Positions 59,972 through 64,000 of a DNA stretch of 64,000 nt are shown piece after piece (position 1 is the stretch's first letter; every line of letters begins with the position of its first letter). The stretch comes from Sporobacter termitidis DSM 10068 (GTDB lineage: Bacteria; Bacillota; Clostridia; Oscillospirales; Oscillospiraceae), in the NCBI RefSeq assembly GCF_900130065.1, contig NZ_FQXV01000002.1:62001-126000 (forward strand), given 5' to 3'. Below the pieces are notes generated by a model. That model was not told the DNA's origin, did not search any database, and worked only from the letters and a program-made list of their open reading frames with translations. The position numbers and the translations under genes were made by a program.

Positions 59972-61015
59972 ATGAAAAAAACAGCGTTCGTATTACTGAC
60001 CCTTGCATTATTAATGTCCTTTTATGCCTGTGGGGCACAAACTCCCGCGCCGTCAGGCAGTAATTCGCCCTCCGCCGGCACCTCCTCCGCGCAGCCGGCT
60101 TCGTCGCCGGAAACGCCGGCGTCTCACTATCCCGTGACGATCACGACCTATAACTACGCCAAGCAGCCCATTCAGGAAACCTTTGACAAAGCCCCGGAAA
60201 AGGTCTTCGCCGTTTATCAGGATTCGATCGAAACGCTCCTGGCGCTTGGACTCGGGGACAAAATCGTCGCCTGCGCCGGCCTCGACCAGGATGTCAAGCC
60301 GGAGTATGCCGACGCATTTTCAAAGGTCAATTATCTGACGGAGTTCTCCCCGGATAAGGAGAGCGTCGTTATGATGGCGCCGGATTTCATTCTCAGCTGG
60401 TACTCGTACTTCAGCGACAAAAAGCTGGGTGAGGTGGATTACTGGCAGGGGAAAGGCGTCAATACATATATGATGCTCAATTCCGGCTGCGCGCCCCAGG
60501 AAACGCTTGAAAACGAATACACCGATATTCTAAATCTCGGGAAAATATTCGACGTTGAGGAAAAGGCGGAGGTCATTGTCAGTGAAATGAAGTCGGAGGT
60601 CTCAAAGGTTGCCTCGGAAGCATCAAAAAGCGCTGCAAAACCGAGCGTTCTGGTGATGGAGTTTGAGGATGACGGCATCCGCGTCTACGGCGAGAACACG
60701 CTGGGCGGCGATATGGTCAAGCAGCTGGGCGCAAATCTCGTTGCGGCGCCGGATAACCATCTGAGCGGCGAGGACTTGATCGCCAAAAATCCCGATGTGA
60801 TCTTCACCGTATACTTCGGCAGCTCCGGCAGCATCGCGGACGCGGGCGCGGCCACAGCAAAGCTGCTGGACGACCCGAAATACGCCAGCCTCTCGGCCGT
60901 AAAGAGCGGTAAGGTCTACGCCATTTCGCTGGGAGAGGTGTACTGCAGCGGCACCAGGACGCTGGACGGTATCCAGCGGCTGGCGAAAGGCATATATCCC
61001 GAACTCTACAAATAG
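59972..61015 (+). CDS. Cobalamin/corrinoid ABC transporter substrate-binding lipoprotein (BtuF-like)
   Basis: 347 aa. Signal peptide with lipobox-like end FYACG (Cys about residue 20), a Ser/Pro/Ala linker and a class III periplasmic-binding fold: KVFAVYQDSIETLLALGLGD, APDFILSWYSYFSDKK, GANLVAAPDNHLSGEDLIAK. The family also includes heme and siderophore binders; the B12 riboswitch in front makes cobalamin or cobinamide the likely ligand. AAAAGGAG precedes ATG 59972. Confidence 0.9.
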   Translation: MKKTAFVLLTLALLMSFYACGAQTPAPSGSNSPSAGTSSAQPASSPETPASHYPVTITTYNYAKQPIQETFDKAPEKVFAVYQDSIETLLALGLGDKIVACAGLDQDVKPEYADAFSKVNYLTEFSPDKESVVMMAPDFILSWYSYFSDKKLGEVDYWQGKGVNTYMMLNSGCAPQETLENEYTDILNLGKIFDVEEKAEVIVSEMKSEVSKVASEASKSAAKPSVLVMEFEDDGIRVYGENTLGGDMVKQLGANLVAAPDNHLSGEDLIAKNPDVIFTVYFGSSGSIADAGAATAKLLDDPKYASLSAVKSGKVYAISLGEVYCSGTRTLDGIQRLAKGIYPELYK

Positions 61016-61019
61016 ATAA

Positions 61020-62111
61020 ATGGAAAACCATCCTGCCAAAAAGAATAGCGCAAAGGAAGCGCGGTGGGGAACGCCGGTCAGTATCGGCGTTTCCCTCGCT
61101 TTGCTGGCCGCCGTCGTCGTGTCCGTTGTCACCGCCGTCACAATCGGCTCCACCCACATCTCCGTTAAGGATGTATACTCGGTGATCCTCTACGAGCTTT
61201 TCCACCCGGATGAGCTGTCGCCCTATGCCCAGGGTGCCGTTCACGACGTCGTCTGGCTCATCCGCCTGCCCAGACTGGTGCTGGCGGCGGCCGTGGGCGC
61301 GGGCCTGTCCGTCTGTGGCACGGTCATGCAGGCCGTCGTCAAGAATTCTCTGGCGGACCCTTACATCCTCGGTGTTTCCTCAGGGGCCTCCTTCGGAGCG
61401 ACGCTGGCGATCATGCTGGGCGTCGGCGCGGCGCTGGGCAGGAACTTTGTCGGCATCGTGGCGTTTTTGTGCGCGCTGGGCGCCTCCGCCCTCGTGATGA
61501 TGATATCCAACCTCGGCACACGGTCGAATCCTGTAAAGCTGCTGCTGTCGGGAATGGCCATCAGCGCGGTGTTTTCGGCCTTTTCCAGCTTTATTGTCTA
61601 TTTGTCCGACGATATGGAGGGGATCAAAAACATCACTTACTGGCTGATGGGCAGCCTGGCCGGCGCGGCCTGGTCCTCCAACGCCGTCGTGCTGTCCGTC
61701 GTCCTTGTCGGGACGCTCTTTTTCATGACCCAGTATCGTACGCTCAACCTGATGCTGCTGGGGGATGAGGTCAGCATTACGCTGGGCACGAATCTGCACC
61801 GATACCGGCAGGCATATATGCTGGCCACCTCCCTGATCATCGGATTTGTCGTCTACTCTTCCGGAATGATCGGCTTTGTGGGCCTCATCATTCCGCATTT
61901 CATGCGGATGCTTTTCGGGTCCGACCATAAAAAGATATTGCCGACAGCCGCGCTGACCGGTGCCATATTCCTGATCTGGGCGGACGTGCTGTCACGGATC
62001 ATCATTCCGCATACGGAGCTGCCGATCGGCATCCTGGTTTCCATGGTCGGCGCGCCGTGCTTTGTTTACCTGCTCGTCAGGCGATCCTATGGCTTTGGAG
62101 GGGATAACTAG
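61020..62111 (+). CDS. FecCD/BtuC-type permease
   Basis: 363 aa with about ten helices. RLPRLVLAAAVGAGLSVCGT and VMQAVVKNSLADPYILGVSS are the conserved FecCD motif; GFVGLIIPHFMRMLFGSDHK is the coupling region and DVLSRIIIPHTELPIGILVS the C-terminal motif. It starts four bases after the binding-protein gene and overlaps the ATPase gene by one base (TAGTG). Confidence 0.94.
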   Translation: MENHPAKKNSAKEARWGTPVSIGVSLALLAAVVVSVVTAVTIGSTHISVKDVYSVILYELFHPDELSPYAQGAVHDVVWLIRLPRLVLAAAVGAGLSVCGTVMQAVVKNSLADPYILGVSSGASFGATLAIMLGVGAALGRNFVGIVAFLCALGASALVMMISNLGTRSNPVKLLLSGMAISAVFSAFSSFIVYLSDDMEGIKNITYWLMGSLAGAAWSSNAVVLSVVLVGTLFFMTQYRTLNLMLLGDEVSITLGTNLHRYRQAYMLATSLIIGFVVYSSGMIGFVGLIIPHFMRMLFGSDHKKILPTAALTGAIFLIWADVLSRIIIPHTELPIGILVSMVGAPCFVYLLVRRSYGFGGDN

Positions 62112-62896
62112 TGGAGCTGCGGTGTGACGGGGTATCGGCCGCCCTTGGCGGGGCCGATATCGTCAAAGAAATCTCAATGCGGGCGTCTGCCAACGCGTTC
62201 GTCGGCATCATCGGCCCTAACGGCAGCGGCAAATCCACGTTGCTGAAGTGTATTTACCGTGTACTCAAGCCGTCGGGCGGCACGATATATCTTGACGATT
62301 CGCCGCTTGGGGCGCTGTCGTATAAGGAATCGGCCAGAAAAATGGCGGTGGTGGCCCAGCACAATTATTATAATTTTGACTTCACAGTCCGGGAAGTCGT
62401 CATGATGGGCCGCGCGCCACACAAAAAGCAGATGGAGCGGGATAACGCCGAGGATGTCGAGATCGTCAGCGATGCCCTGCGCCAGGTCGACATGGAGGCG
62501 TACGGCGACAGGATCTTTTCGACGCTCTCCGGCGGTGAGCAGCAGCGGATCATTCTGGCCCGCGCCCTGGCCCAGCGCACCAGGTGCCTGATCCTTGACG
62601 AACCGACGAATCACCTGGATGTCAAATACCAGCTCCAGCTGCTGAGCCTTGTCAAGCGCATGGAGCTCACAGTGGTCACGGCCCTCCACGACCTGAACAT
62701 GGCTGCGATGTACTGCGACTATATTTACGTGCTGAAAAACGGGCGCCTTTGCGGGAGCGGCACACCGCAGGATATCCTGCGCCGGGATTTCCTGAAAGAA
62801 GTTTTCGACGTCGACGTCAAGATCATTCGCGATGCTCAGTCGGGTATGCTCCACATCCTCTACCTTCCGCCCCGCCCCGATAAAACGGAGGCGTGA
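62111..62896 (+). CDS. BtuD/FecE-type ABC ATPase
   Basis: 261 aa. Walker A GPNGSGKSTLLKCIYRVL, signature LSGGEQQRIILARAL, Walker B CLILDEPTNHLDVKYQ, switch His in ALHDLNMAAMYC. GTG 62111 start, coupled to the permease. Third gene of the riboswitch-controlled importer. Confidence 0.95.
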   Translation: MELRCDGVSAALGGADIVKEISMRASANAFVGIIGPNGSGKSTLLKCIYRVLKPSGGTIYLDDSPLGALSYKESARKMAVVAQHNYYNFDFTVREVVMMGRAPHKKQMERDNAEDVEIVSDALRQVDMEAYGDRIFSTLSGGEQQRIILARALAQRTRCLILDEPTNHLDVKYQLQLLSLVKRMELTVVTALHDLNMAAMYCDYIYVLKNGRLCGSGTPQDILRRDFLKEVFDVDVKIIRDAQSGMLHILYLPPRPDKTEA

Positions 62897-62948
62897 TAAT
62901 ATTTTTCTTTGGCAGCTGACACTTACCTCCGATTATCCGCAAAACTTA

Positions 62949-62984
62949 AAGTCCCGAAAACCAAATTCCAGGTTTTCGGGACTT
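62949..62984 (+). terminator. Terminator after the corrinoid importer operon
   Basis: AAGTCCCGAAAACC and GGTTTTCGGGACTT form a perfect 14-bp stem with an 8-base loop; GTTATTT follows. Confidence 0.8.
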
Positions 62985-63100
62985 GTTATTTGTATATTAT
63001 CTTCATATTAAATACTGCTAAATGGGTATTAAATTCCGCCACCATTGATATTTTCATTTTGCTGCCGTATAATTAAACAGGTTGTAAGGAGGTATTTTTT

Positions 63101-63589
63101 ATGTCAGATGATATTTTAAGTCTTGAGCAAGCAATTGAATTTTTGGGGGTCAGTGAAAAGACGCTGATAAAACTGCTCCGGGAAGAACATATCCCAGCCC
63201 GTAAGATTGGCCGGGAGTGGCGGTTCAGCCGGGAGGCCTTGGTTCAATGGTTTTCTTCCGGGGATTCGATTGACTATATTAATCAGAACGAGCGATATAT
63301 GGTTTCCGAAGATGTACCCGGCACATCCAACGCCTTGTTCGACAGGATCCGCGAAGCCTTGTCCAAGGTAAAGGAACACGACAATAATATCAAAATCATA
63401 TTGAATGAACTCAACCGTGATATTATCATCCCCGACAACGCCACGCTTCGTGTCAGCTATAAACAGCAGCGTGAGGTTGAGAAATTGGAGTTTAAAATCT
63501 TCTGGGATTTGCGCGAAGATTCCAAGCTGGAAGCCAATCAGAAATACGTGCCGTCAGGCAGAGGACCAGAAAAAAATGACCAAATATAA
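63101..63589 (+). CDS. Excisionase-type helix-turn-helix protein
   Basis: 162 aa. Residues 1-55 are a MerR/excisionase-like DNA-binding domain: LSLEQAIEFLGVSEKTLIKL, IPARKIGREWRFSREALVQW. The rest (VPGTSNALFDRIREALSKVK, then LNELNRDIIIPDNATLRVSY) is not recognised and is probably helical. AAGGAGG precedes ATG 63101. Followed at 106 bases by an MFS transporter gene; it may regulate it. No integrase or other phage gene is near, so a plain regulator is likelier than a phage excisionase. Confidence 0.82.
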   Translation: MSDDILSLEQAIEFLGVSEKTLIKLLREEHIPARKIGREWRFSREALVQWFSSGDSIDYINQNERYMVSEDVPGTSNALFDRIREALSKVKEHDNNIKIILNELNRDIIIPDNATLRVSYKQQREVEKLEFKIFWDLREDSKLEANQKYVPSGRGPEKNDQI

Positions 63590-63694
63590 GCGAAGGCATG
63601 AAAATGTTTTTCTCATGTAAAGTACATCAGCATCTGCCATACTTGGAGTTTTGTCGTACTGTTTTATTGAAATATTGAAAAGGAGTGCGCGAAT

Positions 63695-64000
63695 ATGGTA
63701 ACAAGAAGTGGGCCAAGGCTTACGTCTGCCGTTAAAATCATTATTTTGTTCGGCGTTATCAGCCTGCTGGGGGACATGGTCTATGAGAGCGCTCGCGGTG
63801 CAAACAGCCAATATTTCAATCTCCTGAGCATCAGCGCAGCACAGGTTGGCCTTGTATTCGGCATCGGAGAGTTCCTCGGGTATTTTTTAAGGCTATTGGC
63901 CGGGGTCCTGTCGGACAAGAGCGGCAAACACTGGATTTTTATTTTTGCGGGCTATGGCATGCTGCTCGTTGTGCCTTTTATGGGTTTTACAATGAACTGG
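63695..64000 (+). CDS. MFS transporter, 5' part only
   Basis: The first 102 codons are in the window and the frame runs off its end. The sequence starts MVTRSGPRLTSAVKIIILFG with GVISLLGDMVYESARG, three membrane helices and the loop-2/3-type segment RLLAGVLSDKSGKHW (usual GxLxDRxGRR). AAAAGGAG lies nine bases before ATG 63695. Substrate unknown; may be under the preceding HTH protein. Confidence 0.85.
   Translation, partial: MVTRSGPRLTSAVKIIILFGVISLLGDMVYESARGANSQYFNLLSISAAQVGLVFGIGEFLGYFLRLLAGVLSDKSGKHWIFIFAGYGMLLVVPFMGFTMNW

Noticed and set aside
63101-63589. Prophage or integrative element marker (excisionase)
   Set aside because: Only the DNA-binding fold resembles excisionases; no integrase, att site or phage genes are near, and an MFS gene follows.

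Overview
The window reads as GC-rich chromosomal DNA of a spore-forming, anaerobic Clostridia-type firmicute, perhaps an Oscillospirales relative (inference). Evidence for sporulation is a SleB-type cortex hydrolase (11425-12099) and an H-type small acid-soluble spore protein (28436-28615). Evidence for anaerobiosis is a pyrogallol/phloroglucinol transhydroxylase pair (211-3758) and a 2-hydroxyacyl-CoA-dehydratase/double-cubane-type reductase cluster (53220-56764). SD sequences are strong (AGGAGG-like), start codons include TTG and GTG, and intrinsic terminators are numerous. I saw no rRNA, tRNA, CRISPR array, transposase or intact prophage.

Layout. 1-7700: the Mo-dependent transhydroxylase (large and small subunits) behind a perfect 20-bp palindrome, an alanine racemase-like gene, a cupin, MobA (which makes the Mo-bisMGD cofactor) and a thiolase. 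Together they are consistent with anaerobic trihydroxybenzene breakdown to acetyl-CoA. 7700-18900: housekeeping and envelope genes (HtrA, a TGS-less ThrRS, SleB, Pth, Prs, an L,D-transpeptidase fold protein, a PadR/DUF2812/DUF2812 operon, VanY). The 3' end of pth is duplicated around a 69-codon gene with a perfect consensus promoter. 18980-25730: transglutaminase-like membrane protein, a GT39-like membrane protein, an NfrB-like glycosyltransferase with a C-terminal c-di-GMP-type MshEN motif pair, and a PadR plus SEDS-like membrane protein operon. 25840-33112: URO-D-family protein, queT-queF behind a preQ1 riboswitch, sspH, a 1.5-kb gene-free region full of palindromic repeats, and pdxST divergent from pdxR.

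33119-41410: divergent alcohol dehydrogenase and SDR genes, then two divergent P-type ATPases with two small helical proteins; one ATPase has lost its TGE and CPx motifs. 41536-46548: YitT protein, then a three-gene metal (probably zinc) operon: a His-rich COG0523 GTPase, a COG0523-permease fusion and a YcgQ-like protein. It is divergent from a Fur-family regulator and has a clear palindromic operator. 46617-52942: CorC-like protein with a long structured leader, a heterodimeric ABC exporter with its MarR regulator, and a CBS protein. 53220-56764: NifS-like enzyme, acyl-CoA dehydratase activase-like ATPase, double-cubane-type protein and a small Se/S-carrier-like protein. 56881-59339: DUF4418 membrane protein with a FtsX-like permease and ATPase behind a 37-bp palindrome. 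59475-62896: a cobalamin riboswitch controlling a btuFCD-like importer. 63101-end: an excisionase-type HTH protein and the start of an MFS transporter.

Most regulation visible here is local. Regulators sit next to their targets with palindromes over the promoter (PadR twice, MarR, Fur-type, PdxR), or aptamers precede transporters (preQ1, B12, and one unidentified leader before the CorC gene). All functional statements are from reading motifs and family knowledge; no database search was run.
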